NCBI GenBank assembly: GCA_016700415.1
Contig: CP065018.1
Span: 2,672,001-2,736,000 of the forward strand
Origin: Flavobacteriales bacterium
GTDB lineage: Bacteria; Bacteroidota; Bacteroidia; Flavobacteriales_F; PHOS-HE28
Direction of reading: 5' to 3'
DNA: 64,000 nucleotides
In this document: positions 49,823 through 61,234 of the stretch, piece by piece
How positions within the stretch are numbered: the first letter of the stretch is position 1
How the letters are laid out: each line of letters begins with the position of its first letter
Notes under the pieces: generated by a model
What the model saw: the letters and a program-made list of their open reading frames with translations, nothing else
Told to the model about the DNA's origin: nothing
The model's database searches: none
Program-made: the position numbers and the translations under genes

Positions 49823-51877
49823 TTACCAGATCACTACACGCTCACTGTCCGGCACGATCATGGTGCCGGGGTCGTTCGGGCACCACGCCTCCGCGAATGG
49901 CTTGAACTGGCCAAGGGCGGCATCGATGCGGAAGTGGGCGGGGCTGTGCGGATCACGTTCGATGCGCATGCGCAGGGCCTCCGGGCGGATGTTGTCGCGC
50001 CAAACCTGCGCCCAGCCTAAGAAGAACCGCTGCTGCCAGGTGAAGCCGTCGATCAACGGAGGCTCCGACTTGCCTTCCAGGCTGTGCTTCAGGGCCGCGT
50101 AGCTCAGCGTGAGGCCACCGAGGTCCGCGATGTTCTCGCCCACGGTGAGCGCACCTTTGATGAAGAGCCCGGGCATCGCTTCCTGCTTATCGAAGTAGGC
50201 GATCATCTTGTGGGCCAGCGAGTCGAAATTGGCCTTGTCGCCCGACGTCCACCAGTCCACCAGATTGCCGTGGCCGTCGTATTTCGCACCTTGGTCATCG
50301 AAGCCGTGGGTGAGCTCATGCCCGATCACCGCGATGATGCCGCCATAGTTGATCGCATCGTCCGCATCGGGGTTGAAGAACGGAGGTTGCAGGATACCGG
50401 CGGGGAAGACCACCTCGTTCATGGCGGGGTTGTAATAGGCGTTCACCGTCTGCGGCGTCATGCCCCATTCCTTCGGGTCCACCGGCTTGCCGATGCGCAC
50501 GAGGTTGTCGTTGGTGCGCCATTCGATCAGGTGCATGGTGTTCTCCAACAAGGCGTTCGGCTTGATGTCCACCATGCTGTAGTCCTTCCACTGGTCCGGG
50601 TAGCCGATCTTGGTGGTGAAGAGGGCGAGCTTCTCCAAGGCCTTCTCCTTCGTCGCCTCGCTCATCCATGTGAGGTCCTTGATGCGCTCGCCATACACGG
50701 TGCGCACGTTCTCGATCATGTCCTCCACCCTTTTGCGGGAGGAGGCGGGGAAGTACTTCTCCGCATAGAGCTTGCCCAGTGGCTCACCCAGCAGGCCGTC
50801 GGTGGCGCGCAGGGCACGCAGGTCCCGGGATTTCTGCTCCTTCGTGCCGCTCATCACGGTACCATTGAAGTGGAAATTCTCCTCGGTGATGGCCTTGTTC
50901 AGGGTGTTCGCGTAGGTGGAGAGCATTTGCCATTTCATCCAGGTCTTCAGCGTGCCCAGCGGCGTACCGGCGAAGTAGGCGGAGGCCATTTGCACGTATT
51001 CCTTGTTCTCCACCAATAAGCTGTCACTGCTGATGCCAGCCTTCGCGATGGCGGTCGCCAGATCGTACCGGGGCGAGAGCTTGAGGTAATCCGCAAAGGC
51101 CATACGCGTGTAAATGCTCGGGTCGCGGCGCTGGATGTTGGTGAGCTGAAATTTGGCCAGGCCGGTCTCGAAATCGAGTATGGTCTGCCCGGCGTTCTTC
51201 TCCGGAAGGCCCGCGAGGCTGAACATCGTGTCCACGTGATGGACGAACTCCTTGCGGATATTCACCATCGAGCTGTCTTTGCTTTCGTAATAGCTGCGTT
51301 CGCCAAGGCTCAACCCGTCCTGATCGCTCCACAGGGTGTTCATCTTGCTGTCCTGCTGGTCGGGTTGCGCAGAAAGGCTCACGAAGGAGGAGGCACCGAT
51401 CCTTGCGTATTCGCCGGAGAGCGCGGCCTGGTCCTCCAGGTTCTTCAGGGCGTCGATGCGGTCCATCCACGGCTTCAACGGCGTGGCGCCGAGCTTTTCC
51501 AAGGTCACCGTGTCCATGTAGGAGCGGTAGTAGTCCCCGACGAGCTGGGGCGTGGAGCCTTTCTTGGCCTCCTTCTCGTTCATCAGCGTGTCGATGATGC
51601 TCTTCACCTTCACCTCCAGGTTCTCCTTGGCGAGGATGCCGAACGCGCCCCAGCGGGATTCGGTCGCGGGCACGGGATTGTTGTCCTTCCACGTACCGTT
51701 GGCGAAGCGGTCGAAATCATCGCAAGGGGTGGCGGTGCTGTCCATACCGGCCACATCGAAGGCGGGCACCGTGGGGGGGGTGGTTTCGGGCATCTTGGGT
51801 TCGGAGGTGCAGGCCGTAAGGCCGACGAGCGTGAGGAGGAAGAGATCGCGGAGTGTTCCGGAAGCACTTGTGGTCAT
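49823..51877 (-). CDS. M13 family (neprilysin-like) metallopeptidase, lipoprotein
   Basis: A 684-residue zinc protease from the ATG at 51877. The signal peptide has a lipobox (LVGLTAC). The zinc motif is VIGHELTHGFDDQG, the third ligand lies in ENIADLGGLTLSY, and the substrate/catalytic region is NAYYNPAMNEVVFPAGILQ. The C-terminus HFRIDAALGQF...FAEAW, ending in a tryptophan, is family-typical. M13 enzymes cleave small peptides on the amino side of hydrophobic residues. The lipid anchor places it in the envelope. Confidence 0.94.
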   Translation of the reverse strand: MTTSASGTLRDLFLLTLVGLTACTSEPKMPETTPPTVPAFDVAGMDSTATPCDDFDRFANGTWKDNNPVPATESRWGAFGILAKENLEVKVKSIIDTLMNEKEAKKGSTPQLVGDYYRSYMDTVTLEKLGATPLKPWMDRIDALKNLEDQAALSGEYARIGASSFVSLSAQPDQQDSKMNTLWSDQDGLSLGERSYYESKDSSMVNIRKEFVHHVDTMFSLAGLPEKNAGQTILDFETGLAKFQLTNIQRRDPSIYTRMAFADYLKLSPRYDLATAIAKAGISSDSLLVENKEYVQMASAYFAGTPLGTLKTWMKWQMLSTYANTLNKAITEENFHFNGTVMSGTKEQKSRDLRALRATDGLLGEPLGKLYAEKYFPASSRKRVEDMIENVRTVYGERIKDLTWMSEATKEKALEKLALFTTKIGYPDQWKDYSMVDIKPNALLENTMHLIEWRTNDNLVRIGKPVDPKEWGMTPQTVNAYYNPAMNEVVFPAGILQPPFFNPDADDAINYGGIIAVIGHELTHGFDDQGAKYDGHGNLVDWWTSGDKANFDSLAHKMIAYFDKQEAMPGLFIKGALTVGENIADLGGLTLSYAALKHSLEGKSEPPLIDGFTWQQRFFLGWAQVWRDNIRPEALRMRIERDPHSPAHFRIDAALGQFKPFAEAWCPNDPGTMIVPDSERVVIW

Positions 51878-52048
51878 GGGGAATGCGTTGATCAACGCGG
51901 GCAAATGTATTACCCGGGCAAAGGGCCTCCGATCCGTTGTGATGAGCGGCGGGGAAGAAGGATGAAGGAGCATGTGCCGGTGTTCATCGCAGGCACTTAT
52001 TGAGACGAGCACCGTTGGAGGTCCACAGTCCTGAACTTTACCCCGCCC

Positions 52049-53794
52049 ATGTCTTCCGCTACTACCCCGCGAACGTTGCGCTTGCTGTTGCGTGTGCTCG
52101 GTGCCTTAGTGCTCGTGAGCGCCGCGGCGGCCGGCGCACTGGCCTGGTGGGTAAGGCACGGCGGCGAGCCTTGGCTGGACCGGCAGGTGGAGGCACGCAT
52201 CCACGCCGCTATCGAAAGGGCCAGCGTGCCGGGCTATCACATCACATTGGCCAGTTTGAAGGCCGATGCCCGGCACGGCAGTCTGGTGGTCACGGACGCC
52301 GATCTGGATTTCGAACCGCGCCTGCTGGACAGTCTGCGCACCGGAGCCTTCCGCTACCTGTTCTCCGCGAAAGTGGGCCGGGTGGAGCTGCGCGGCCTTT
52401 CCTTCTGGCGTTTGTTGCTTAAAGGCGAGTTCCGTGTGCGGGGCATTGTGTTGGAAGGACCCGAGTTCCATTATTACACCGGGCCGAAGCGCGTGGACCT
52501 TACGGACCCGTTCAAGCGCTTGGGCCGCAAAGGGAATGGCCTGATGTCAGTGCTGGCCGCGGACACGCTCTCCATCCGGAGCGCGAACGCTTCCGTGCAG
52601 GACCTCAACAAACTGTTGCCGGAGCTGAAGGTGAACGGGTTGGGCATCGGTGCTTCGGCGGTGCGCATCGCCTCAGCGGGCCGGAATGCCGGCGTGCGCC
52701 TTTCCATGGAAGGGGCGGAGCTGAAGGTGGACAGCATCGGCACGCTTCTGCCCGACGGGAGCCGCCTGCACATCGGTGCGGTCTCCTTGTCCCGAGCAGG
52801 CCGGAGCGGCAGGCTTACGGACATTCGTATCACCCCGGAACAGATGGACAGCACGGGTCCCGGACGCCTGCGGAAATGCGTAATGGCCCTTGCGGTGGAC
52901 AGCATCTTGCTCAGTGGATTGGATGTGGACCGTTCCATCGCCGACGAAGCGCTGCTCGTACACCACGTGGACATTCTCGGCCTGCACGTGGAACTGGAGC
53001 TGGACAAGACATTGCCTGATCAGGCAAGGACCCCGAGAAAACTGCCACCGGCCGCATTGGCCGCCATGCCGTTCTCCATCCAAGTGGACACCGCCCGGCT
53101 GGTGAACGCGAACGTGCGTTACCGGGAGCGCGATCCCCGGACCGGGCGGTGGGGCGAGGTGCCGTTCACCGGCATGAACGCCCGGTTCCACAACATCACC
53201 AATGAGGCGGGGAGCATTGCGGAAGGCGACAGCATCACGGGTGATTTCACGTTCATGATCTTCGACAGTGCCCGCGTTGAGGGCCGCTACAGTGCGGCGT
53301 TGAACGGGAACGAGCGGTTCACTTTGACGGCCTCGTTGGCGGGGCTGCCCTTGGTGGAGCTGAACCGGGCCACGCGCCCGTTGTTGCGTATGGAAGTGGA
53401 GCAAGGCGTGCTTCGCCATCTGACCTTGCGCATGAACGGGAACGCACGCCGCGCCAAGGGCACGATGGCGGTGGACTATGCGGACGTGCTGGTGCAGGTG
53501 GAACCCGGTACGCCCCGCGAACTGCGCCACAGCATGCTCGGCAGCGTGATGGACATCATGCTATTGCAGGAGTACGGCGGTGGCATGAGCGCGGACCGCG
53601 AACGCAACTACACCGTCGAACGTGACCCGGACCGCTCCGTGTTCAACTTCGTGTGGCATGCCACGCGCGAGGGCCTGGTGCGCAACCTGATGCCCGAGGC
53701 CAAGGAACGGATGCGCACGGTGCTGCGCACGGATGCTGAGAAAAGGAGGGAGGACCGAGCTGCACGGAAGGAGAAAAAGGAAGTGGCGCAGTGA
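52049..53794 (+). CDS. AsmA-like envelope protein of unknown function
   Basis: A 581-residue protein with one N-terminal membrane helix (LRLLLRVLGALVLVSAAAAGALAWW). A long beta-rich region follows with the repeated phrase pattern of AsmA/DUF748-type proteins (ITLASLKADARHGSLVVTDA, RGIVLEGPEFHYY, VDTARLVNANVRYRER). The C-terminus is basic and highly charged (KERMRTVLRT...RKEKKE). Such proteins bridge the periplasm and are thought to affect outer-membrane lipid balance. The family assignment is from general pattern, not a diagnostic motif. Confidence 0.6.
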   Translation: MSSATTPRTLRLLLRVLGALVLVSAAAAGALAWWVRHGGEPWLDRQVEARIHAAIERASVPGYHITLASLKADARHGSLVVTDADLDFEPRLLDSLRTGAFRYLFSAKVGRVELRGLSFWRLLLKGEFRVRGIVLEGPEFHYYTGPKRVDLTDPFKRLGRKGNGLMSVLAADTLSIRSANASVQDLNKLLPELKVNGLGIGASAVRIASAGRNAGVRLSMEGAELKVDSIGTLLPDGSRLHIGAVSLSRAGRSGRLTDIRITPEQMDSTGPGRLRKCVMALAVDSILLSGLDVDRSIADEALLVHHVDILGLHVELELDKTLPDQARTPRKLPPAALAAMPFSIQVDTARLVNANVRYRERDPRTGRWGEVPFTGMNARFHNITNEAGSIAEGDSITGDFTFMIFDSARVEGRYSAALNGNERFTLTASLAGLPLVELNRATRPLLRMEVEQGVLRHLTLRMNGNARRAKGTMAVDYADVLVQVEPGTPRELRHSMLGSVMDIMLLQEYGGGMSADRERNYTVERDPDRSVFNFVWHATREGLVRNLMPEAKERMRTVLRTDAEKRREDRAARKEKKEVAQ

Positions 53795-53859
53795 CCGCGG
53801 TAGCGTTGCTATGAGGCCCACCCAGAAGGGCCGCTCCTTCCGATGGTGGACACCAAGTA

Positions 53860-54207
53860 TCAGCTTGCGACCGCCACTGCTGCCTGCACAACGTTCTTGC
53901 TATTTCCCACGAAGATCTTCTCACCGATCATGATCACCGGGCGCTTCAGGAAGGTGTATTCCGAAAGGATCAGGTCGTGATAGTCCGTTTCGGCGAGCGT
54001 CTTCTTGTCCAGGCCCATGCTGCGGAATTTGATCGCGCGGCGACTGAATAGCGCTTCGTAGCTACCTGCCATTTTCCGCATCGCGTCCAATTGCGCCGCA
54101 GTGATCGGCTCCGTTTTGATGTCCTGCAATTCGAAGCGCGCCAAGTCCGGCATCTGTTTCAGGATGCGTTGGCACGTGGAACACGTGGAGAGATGGTAGA
54201 TCTTCAT
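53860..54207 (-). CDS. ArsC/Spx family thioredoxin-like protein
   Basis: A 115-residue protein with an N-terminal CSTCQ active site (residues 9-13) after the first strand KIYHLSTC. The rest is the ArsC fold: DIKTEPITAAQLDAM, RRAIKFRSMGLDKKTL and KRPVIMIGEKIFVG, where the cis-proline segment RPVIMI closes the site. Members are glutaredoxin-linked arsenate reductases or Spx-like redox regulators. Without arsenic genes nearby either is possible; a CxxC pair favours redox function. Confidence 0.82.
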   Translation of the reverse strand: MKIYHLSTCSTCQRILKQMPDLARFELQDIKTEPITAAQLDAMRKMAGSYEALFSRRAIKFRSMGLDKKTLAETDYHDLILSEYTFLKRPVIMIGEKIFVGNSKNVVQAAVAVAS

Positions 54208-54456
54208 GGGTTTCCTACCGCGAAGTACGCGAAGGGCACAAAGGGATCGCCACGCGATCGTAAGTACAGTGGCTTTTTACCGCAACGCACGCGACGGACG
54301 CAACGACTTTGGTGCTTCAAACCACATAGGCGTGGCGCGTATTCCGTTGCGCTCTCCCGATTTGTATCGGGAGCGTCCGTTGCGGTCAACCTTCCCTTGG
54401 TGCGCTCCCGAGAAGGTCCGGATGAAACATTGGCATCCTTGGCGGCGATCCACCTA

Positions 54457-55905
54457 TTAAGGCACCATCACCTTCGCGGTCGATCGTGCGTTGCCCTGTT
54501 CCAAGCTCACGAGCAACAGACCGGTGCCGGGGTCCATTTTCACACCGATCGTGCTGTTCGCTGCTGCGCCTGCGCGTTGGCTGTATACCAGCTGTCCGGT
54601 GCTGGTGTACACGTTCAAGCGCGCACCGCTGGTGAATCCGTCCGGCATTGTCACCCGCAGTTCACGGGAGTTCCACCAGGCATTCAACGCGGCAGGTGCG
54701 TCGTGGCCTTCGTTGATGCCCGCGAAGCTCGACTCGTGCAAGCGGATGAGCTGGTGGTATTCCGTCTCCGTGTCGAAGCTGGTGAAGCGGCCGCCCACCA
54801 GCACCTTATTATCCTGTTGCACGGCGATGCTCCGCACAAAATAGGTGTCCCCGGGATCGGCTCCCAGGCCGGTACCCAGATCGTACGTGTCATCCCGGCT
54901 GCCATCGGCGTTCATCCGGACCAAGCAGGACGGGCCAGGTACATTGGGGTCGTACATGCTCCCGATGAATTCACCGCCGACAAGGATATGACCGTCCGCC
55001 TGCACCGCGATGGCATCCACCCGCGCGTAGGGATAAAGCGGTGAGGTGAACGAGGGGTCGAAAGCGCCGCTCAGGTCCAGCCGGGCGATAGCGGCGCGTG
55101 GCACACTGTTGTGGTAGGTAAAGTAGCCGCCGACCAAGATCTTGCCATCCGGCTGCCGCGCCAATGCCCTGACCGAACTGGCGGAGCCGTGAATTCCCGG
55201 ATCATTGTCCATCGAGGGGTCGAACAGCCCGTTGGGGGCAAGCAGGGCGATGCGGCCGCACGGATTGTCCTGGTACAGGAAGAAGGTGCCGCCTGCTAAT
55301 ATGCGGTCATCGGGAAGCACCAACAGGTCGTACACGGTGGAGGTGAAACCCGCGCCCACAAGGAAGGTGGTGTCCACAACGCCCGTGGAATCGAAGCGCG
55401 TGATGTGCGGCTGGCTGTGTCCGCTGCAGACCCAGAAATCGCCGGCGACCAACACGCTGTTTTTCCGGTGCAACGCAACAGCGTAAACGGCGCTGTTAAT
55501 GGAGTTCGGCGGCACGTGAAAGCCGGGGTCCAATGTCCCATCGGGGAACAGGCGTGCCACGAAGTTGTTCTGTACGCCGTTGTAAGTGTTGAAATTGCCC
55601 GCGATCAGGATCCTTCCGTCAGGCATCAGGTCGATATCCTGTACCAGGAAATCAGGGCCGCTGCCGCCGGGGTTGAAGGTGGCGTCCACTGTGCCATCGC
55701 TGTTCAAGCGCACCAAATTGCCCTTTCCCGAGCCCGCATAGTTGGTGAACCCGCCACCGACGAGGATCTTTCCATCGGGCTGCACGATCACTTTGTTCAC
55801 CAACACCGATGGCGGCACCGCCAGGAAGCTGTAGTCGATGATGGGTACTTGCGCGTGCAACATCGTGGCGACACAAAGGCTCGCAAGGAGTAGGAGGTGT
55901 TTCAT
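54457..55905 (-). CDS. Secreted delta-60 repeat protein with sorting-like C-terminus
   Basis: A 482-residue protein from the ATG at 55905 (signal peptide MKHLLLLASLCVATMLHAQ). The body has seven delta-60 repeats, each like VNKVIVQPDGKILVGGGF, followed by RLNSDGTVDATF, forming a seven-bladed propeller. The C-terminal 75 residues (WWNSRELRVTMPDG... YTSTGQLVYSQRAG... GLLLVSLEQG) resemble a T9SS sorting domain. It is probably surface-located; ligand unknown. The 249-base gap 54208-54456 downstream shows only scattered ACCGCxAxG words. Confidence 0.82.
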   Translation of the reverse strand: MKHLLLLASLCVATMLHAQVPIIDYSFLAVPPSVLVNKVIVQPDGKILVGGGFTNYAGSGKGNLVRLNSDGTVDATFNPGGSGPDFLVQDIDLMPDGRILIAGNFNTYNGVQNNFVARLFPDGTLDPGFHVPPNSINSAVYAVALHRKNSVLVAGDFWVCSGHSQPHITRFDSTGVVDTTFLVGAGFTSTVYDLLVLPDDRILAGGTFFLYQDNPCGRIALLAPNGLFDPSMDNDPGIHGSASSVRALARQPDGKILVGGYFTYHNSVPRAAIARLDLSGAFDPSFTSPLYPYARVDAIAVQADGHILVGGEFIGSMYDPNVPGPSCLVRMNADGSRDDTYDLGTGLGADPGDTYFVRSIAVQQDNKVLVGGRFTSFDTETEYHQLIRLHESSFAGINEGHDAPAALNAWWNSRELRVTMPDGFTSGARLNVYTSTGQLVYSQRAGAAANSTIGVKMDPGTGLLLVSLEQGNARSTAKVMVP

Positions 55906-55991
55906 GGCGCTGGTGGGCTGGCACAGTGACGGCGGATCGCCGTGCCCGGTTGCTTGACAAGGTAGCTCGCGCATGTGGGTATAGTAGGTTG

Positions 55992-56075
55992 CCGCAAAGA
56001 CGCAAAGAGCGCTAAGTCCTCACCCCAACCCCTCTCCCAAGGAAGAGGGGATAAGCGGTCTTTGCGTCTTTGCGG
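55992..56075. repeat. Palindromic element after asnS
   Basis: CCGCAAAGACGCAAAGA (55992-56008) and its exact complement TCTTTGCGTCTTTGCGG (56059-56075) flank a 50-base centre that itself contains CCCCTCT/AGAGGGG. It lies 11 bases past the asnS stop on the minus strand. It could be a terminator or a small non-autonomous element. The GCAAAGACGCAAAG style of repeat is common between genes in environmental Bacteroidota. Confidence 0.7.
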
Positions 56076-56086
56076 TGAATTCCTTC

Positions 56087-57538
<1,452 letters not shown>

Positions 57539-57737
57539 TTCGATCAGAAAATCAGATGCTTCCGCCGAAGCTTTAGCGAAGGAGGACGATCAGACAATGG
57601 GAATGCCGTGTTGCTCGCCGTTGCCGCAAAGGAACGACGGGGCGGCGAATGATCTCAAATCGCCGCAGGGGCATTGCATTCTTGGGTTGGGACGAACGCG
57701 ATGTGCGCCACCTATCCCTCCCACAACTCCCTTCCCG

Positions 57738-59489
57738 CTATTCCCCCTTGGCACCTTCCTCGGCTGCTTCCAATTGCACGAGCCGGGTGTTGATGCGTGC
57801 CCGGAGCTGTGAAAGGGCTTCCAACTGCTCCTGTTGTTCCTGAACGGCCTTTACCAGCGGCACTACGAATTGTTCATACCCGATGGTGTAGTGGTCCTTC
57901 TCATCGATGGGCCGGTGAACGCCCGAGAACTCGAAGCTCAACACACGGGCCAGACTGTCCACTTCCTGGGCGATGAAGCCGGTATGCCTTTTTGAAGAAG
58001 CCGCAGCAACAGCCTCGGTATAGGCGCTGCGTTCCTCCGTGCGGGCACTATCGCGCATGCGATCGGCAAGGCCGGTGAAGGTGTCGTAGGCATTCACGTC
58101 GAACCGGTAAGTGACCGGCCGCAAACGGAGGATGAAGTTGAGCCCCGGCACATTCTCCCGGATATCGCGCTTGAACCGTGCATCGCTCAGGTTCTGCCAT
58201 GCGCCGAAGCCGCCCGTGAGGTTGGTGTTGTTGGCCGCATTTCCGATGCGGATGGTATTGGCCGAAAGGGCTAGCGCGTCATAGCCGATAGCGGTCATGT
58301 TGTCCCCAACGTCGCCGGTGTTGGTCTGTTCGCCTACCGCGGTGCACAGGTTCACGAACTTCGGAATGCCGTTGGCGTTGCTGAGCGCTTTGCTCCCTAG
58401 CGCCACGCTGTAGTCTCCATCCTCATTTTCATTGTGCGTCAACTCCCCGATGGTCGTGTTGAACTTGCCGGTGATGTTCTTGGGGAGAGCCGCACGACCC
58501 ATGGTCGTGTTTCCGCTCCCACCACCATTCCATAAGAGCCCATTGAAGGCAGTGTTGTTGCTCTCTGTTGTAATATGATTCTCGCTGGAGAACCCCGTAT
58601 TACTCGAGCCCGTGGTGATGGAGCTCATTGTGTACGAGCCAAAGGCGGTGTTGCCCGAGCCGGTGGTGTTCGAAGCAAGCGATAAATAGCCACAGGCGGT
58701 GTTGTTTGCACCGCTCGAATTTCCCAACGCTCCCACACCAACGGCTGTGCAGGTGTTGCTCGTAGGTTCTTGCAGTGCAAAGGCGCCCACGGCGGTATTG
58801 CCGGCGCCTGTGGTGTAGTTCTCCATGGCCGCACTGCCCACGGCGGTCTGCGCACCCACGCTCGTGCCAACGCGAAGGGCGTTCGCACCCACGGCTACGC
58901 TGTTCGCTCCGTCCAGGTTGCTGGAGAGCGCGCCCGCACCCACGGCCGTGTTGCGTGATCCGCTTGTGTTCGCTGCCAAGGCGCGTGACCCCAAGGCGGT
59001 ATTGTCCGTTCCGGTGTTCACGGCCAAGGCGAGCAACCCCCAGGAGGTGTTCGCATAGTTGGGGCTGACGTAGCCGCTTCGCACACCGCTACGCCTGAAC
59101 TCCAAGGGCCTGGCATCAGGAGTACCCAAATAATGTGTACCCGCTATGATCCCTGTATTGCCCACCCGGCGCCAACCGTCGTTCGGACCACCGAGCGCTA
59201 CCCAGATCGAACCGTTGAAGTACCAGAACGTGTTGGTCGTGGTCTCGTACACCAGAAGGCCCGTGGCGGGCGCCGGTAGTGCAATGCGTTCAACAGCGGT
59301 CATGCGCGGGCACAGGAACCCTTGCTTCCCATTGGCTGGCAGTGTGGCCACACTCAGGTCCAGCATGGCGGAAGGGTCGGGCGCGGCCCCTGCCGCATTG
59401 ATGGCGATCTGGGCCACGGAGCTGGTCCGAAGGCCCATGAAAGCCAGGGCGATGAGCAGCGCCGTGAGGTGGTGCCGTTGCGTGTTCAT
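57738..59489 (-). CDS. Tail fibre-like secreted protein with S74 autoprocessing domain (third of three)
   Basis: A 583-residue protein with a signal peptide (ALLIALAFMGLRTSSVAQ) and an N-terminal conserved block (MLDLSVATLPANGKQGFLCPRM, YFNGSIWVAL). A central region of NTAVGxxAL-type repeats follows, as in trimeric beta-helix/YadA head stalks. The C-terminus has the peptidase S74 intramolecular chaperone: LSDARFKRDIRENVPGL (SDxRxK, Ser-Lys dyad), RPVTYRF, HTGFIAQEVDSL, HYTIGYEQFVVPLVKAVQEQ and a coiled coil. It should trimerise and cut itself. The start overlaps the preceding gene by four bases. Confidence 0.85.
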   Translation of the reverse strand: MNTQRHHLTALLIALAFMGLRTSSVAQIAINAAGAAPDPSAMLDLSVATLPANGKQGFLCPRMTAVERIALPAPATGLLVYETTTNTFWYFNGSIWVALGGPNDGWRRVGNTGIIAGTHYLGTPDARPLEFRRSGVRSGYVSPNYANTSWGLLALAVNTGTDNTALGSRALAANTSGSRNTAVGAGALSSNLDGANSVAVGANALRVGTSVGAQTAVGSAAMENYTTGAGNTAVGAFALQEPTSNTCTAVGVGALGNSSGANNTACGYLSLASNTTGSGNTAFGSYTMSSITTGSSNTGFSSENHITTESNNTAFNGLLWNGGGSGNTTMGRAALPKNITGKFNTTIGELTHNENEDGDYSVALGSKALSNANGIPKFVNLCTAVGEQTNTGDVGDNMTAIGYDALALSANTIRIGNAANNTNLTGGFGAWQNLSDARFKRDIRENVPGLNFILRLRPVTYRFDVNAYDTFTGLADRMRDSARTEERSAYTEAVAAASSKRHTGFIAQEVDSLARVLSFEFSGVHRPIDEKDHYTIGYEQFVVPLVKAVQEQQEQLEALSQLRARINTRLVQLEAAEEGAKGE

Positions 59490-61234
59490 GGTTTGGACGC
59501 TATTTGTTGCGATCCGCGCTTGTCGACCGAGCGCTCCAGTAGATCGAGCTGTTCCAAGAGCAGGACATTATCCGCCTGTAGTGCGTCGATCCTTACCTGG
59601 TTCTGTTGCACGGCACGGACCAGGGGCACCACCAATGCGGAATAGGACAAGGTGTAATGATCATGCGCATCTGTCGGCCGATGCACTAAATCGAGATCGG
59701 AGTGGAGGCTGTCCAATACCACCGCGACCTCTTGAGCAAGCAGACCGGTGCATCGTGCTGCCGCAACTTCCTCCCAACGCTGCTGCATGTATCGCAAGGG
59801 TGCGGGGTCCTCTAAGCGGGCCAAGCGGGCTTCGCCGCCGGTGAAGCGCTCTATGGCCTGGGCGTTCAAGCGGTAGGTCACAGGGCGCAAGTGCTGGATG
59901 AGCTCGATGCCGGGCACGTCCTCACGAATGTCCTGCTTGAAGCGGGCGTCCGATGGGTTCTGCCAAGCGCCGTAGCCGCCGGTGAGGTTGTTGCTCGCCA
60001 CGGTACCGAACACGATCCTGCCTGTGGCGGTGGGCACCGCGTTGTAGCCAATAGCGCCGGTGTAATTGAGCGTGGTGATGGTGGGCCCGGCCAATGCGCC
60101 GATGCCGGTGTTGTAGCTGCCGCTCCCTACTCCTCCGAGCGCATTGTAGCCAATGGCCGTGTTGTCACCGCCTGTGGTGTTGCCCAAGGCAAAAGCTCCG
60201 ATCGCGGTATTGTGCGAACCAGTCGTGAGCGCCGACAGGGCCTCATACCCGAGGGCAACGTCACCCCACCCGCTCGATACATTGGTCGCTGCGCGATAGC
60301 CGAACCCGTGAGCGCCTGTCGTCGCCGTTTCGACCGCATAGGCGCCAAACCCGTAGCTCCACGGACCTGTTGCTGCGCTTCGGCCTGCACCGTATGCACC
60401 AGTGCGACCCGCTTGGTAGCCCAGGGCAGTTGTCCAAATTAGGGTCGGTGCTGAAGCTGACGCCGCCTGCGAACCGACGACCGTCCAAAAGGGGCCATTC
60501 ACATCCATGGCTCCAGCCTCGTACCCTACCGCAGTACAGTTATGCACTTTCAGTGCCCACAAGGCCCGATGTCCTACTGCGGTGTTGGTGCCACCGAGAT
60601 CGACAAATGATGAGAGCGCATAGCTTCCGATCGCGGTGTTGCGTGCCTCTTCGTTAAGCAGGGCCAAACTTCTGTACCCGACCGCGGTCGTTTGTGCGAC
60701 CGGCAGCCCATGCAGATCCCGCGTGGCCTCATATCCAAAAGCCGTATGGTCGGTTCCTGTGGCAACCCCGGCGTACGCACCGAATGTGGTGATGCCATCG
60801 GCGAGGTGCCCTGCGTGCTGGTTGTTCACGCGCAGTTGCACGTTCACATTGTCCGTGGTACCGATGAAGTGGGTGCCGGCAACAAGGCCCGCGTTCCCCA
60901 ACGGGGCCCATCCCGTGCTGGGCAATGCCCAGTTCACCCAGATCGTTCCGTTGAAGTACCAGAAGTCATTGGTGTTGGTCACATAGACCAGGAGCCCGGT
61001 GGCCGGTGCCGGGATGTTGTCGCGTTGGCCCGAGCTCATGCGTGGGATCAGCAATCCGCGCTTGGCATTGGCCGCAAGCCCGCTCACATCCAGATCGAGC
61101 AAGGCGCTGGGGTGCGGTGCGAGCCCGGTGGTATTGATGGCCACGTTCTGTGCGAAGAGCGCTGTGCATGGAAGGAGCACGACCAGGAGGATCGCCCCAA
61201 AGCGTACACCGATGGCCTGGGCAAGAGGCATCAT
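59486..61234 (-). CDS. Tail fibre-like secreted protein with S74 autoprocessing domain (second of three)
   Basis: A 582-residue paralogue of its neighbours. The signal peptide ends LLPCTALFAQ. The N-terminal block is ALLDLDVSGLAANAKRGLLI and YFNGTIWVNW. The repeat region (NTAIGxYAL, TAVGYxxL) is the most irregular of the three. The S74 domain has PSDARFKQDIREDVPG, RPVTYRLNAQAIERF, TGLLAQEVAVVL and HYTLSYSALVVPLVRAVQQN. It overlaps both neighbours by ATGA, so translation is coupled. It lacks a T9SS tail; the export route past the inner membrane is unclear. Confidence 0.83.
   Translation of the reverse strand: MMPLAQAIGVRFGAILLVVLLPCTALFAQNVAINTTGLAPHPSALLDLDVSGLAANAKRGLLIPRMSSGQRDNIPAPATGLLVYVTNTNDFWYFNGTIWVNWALPSTGWAPLGNAGLVAGTHFIGTTDNVNVQLRVNNQHAGHLADGITTFGAYAGVATGTDHTAFGYEATRDLHGLPVAQTTAVGYRSLALLNEEARNTAIGSYALSSFVDLGGTNTAVGHRALWALKVHNCTAVGYEAGAMDVNGPFWTVVGSQAASASAPTLIWTTALGYQAGRTGAYGAGRSAATGPWSYGFGAYAVETATTGAHGFGYRAATNVSSGWGDVALGYEALSALTTGSHNTAIGAFALGNTTGGDNTAIGYNALGGVGSGSYNTGIGALAGPTITTLNYTGAIGYNAVPTATGRIVFGTVASNNLTGGYGAWQNPSDARFKQDIREDVPGIELIQHLRPVTYRLNAQAIERFTGGEARLARLEDPAPLRYMQQRWEEVAAARCTGLLAQEVAVVLDSLHSDLDLVHRPTDAHDHYTLSYSALVVPLVRAVQQNQVRIDALQADNVLLLEQLDLLERSVDKRGSQQIASKP

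Noticed and set aside
57539..57737. Possible small gene or RNA between asnS and the S74 operon
   Set aside because: Only short imperfect repeats (for example around TTCCGCCGAAGC) and the shared GACGATCAGACAATGG were seen; there is no coding or stable fold signal.
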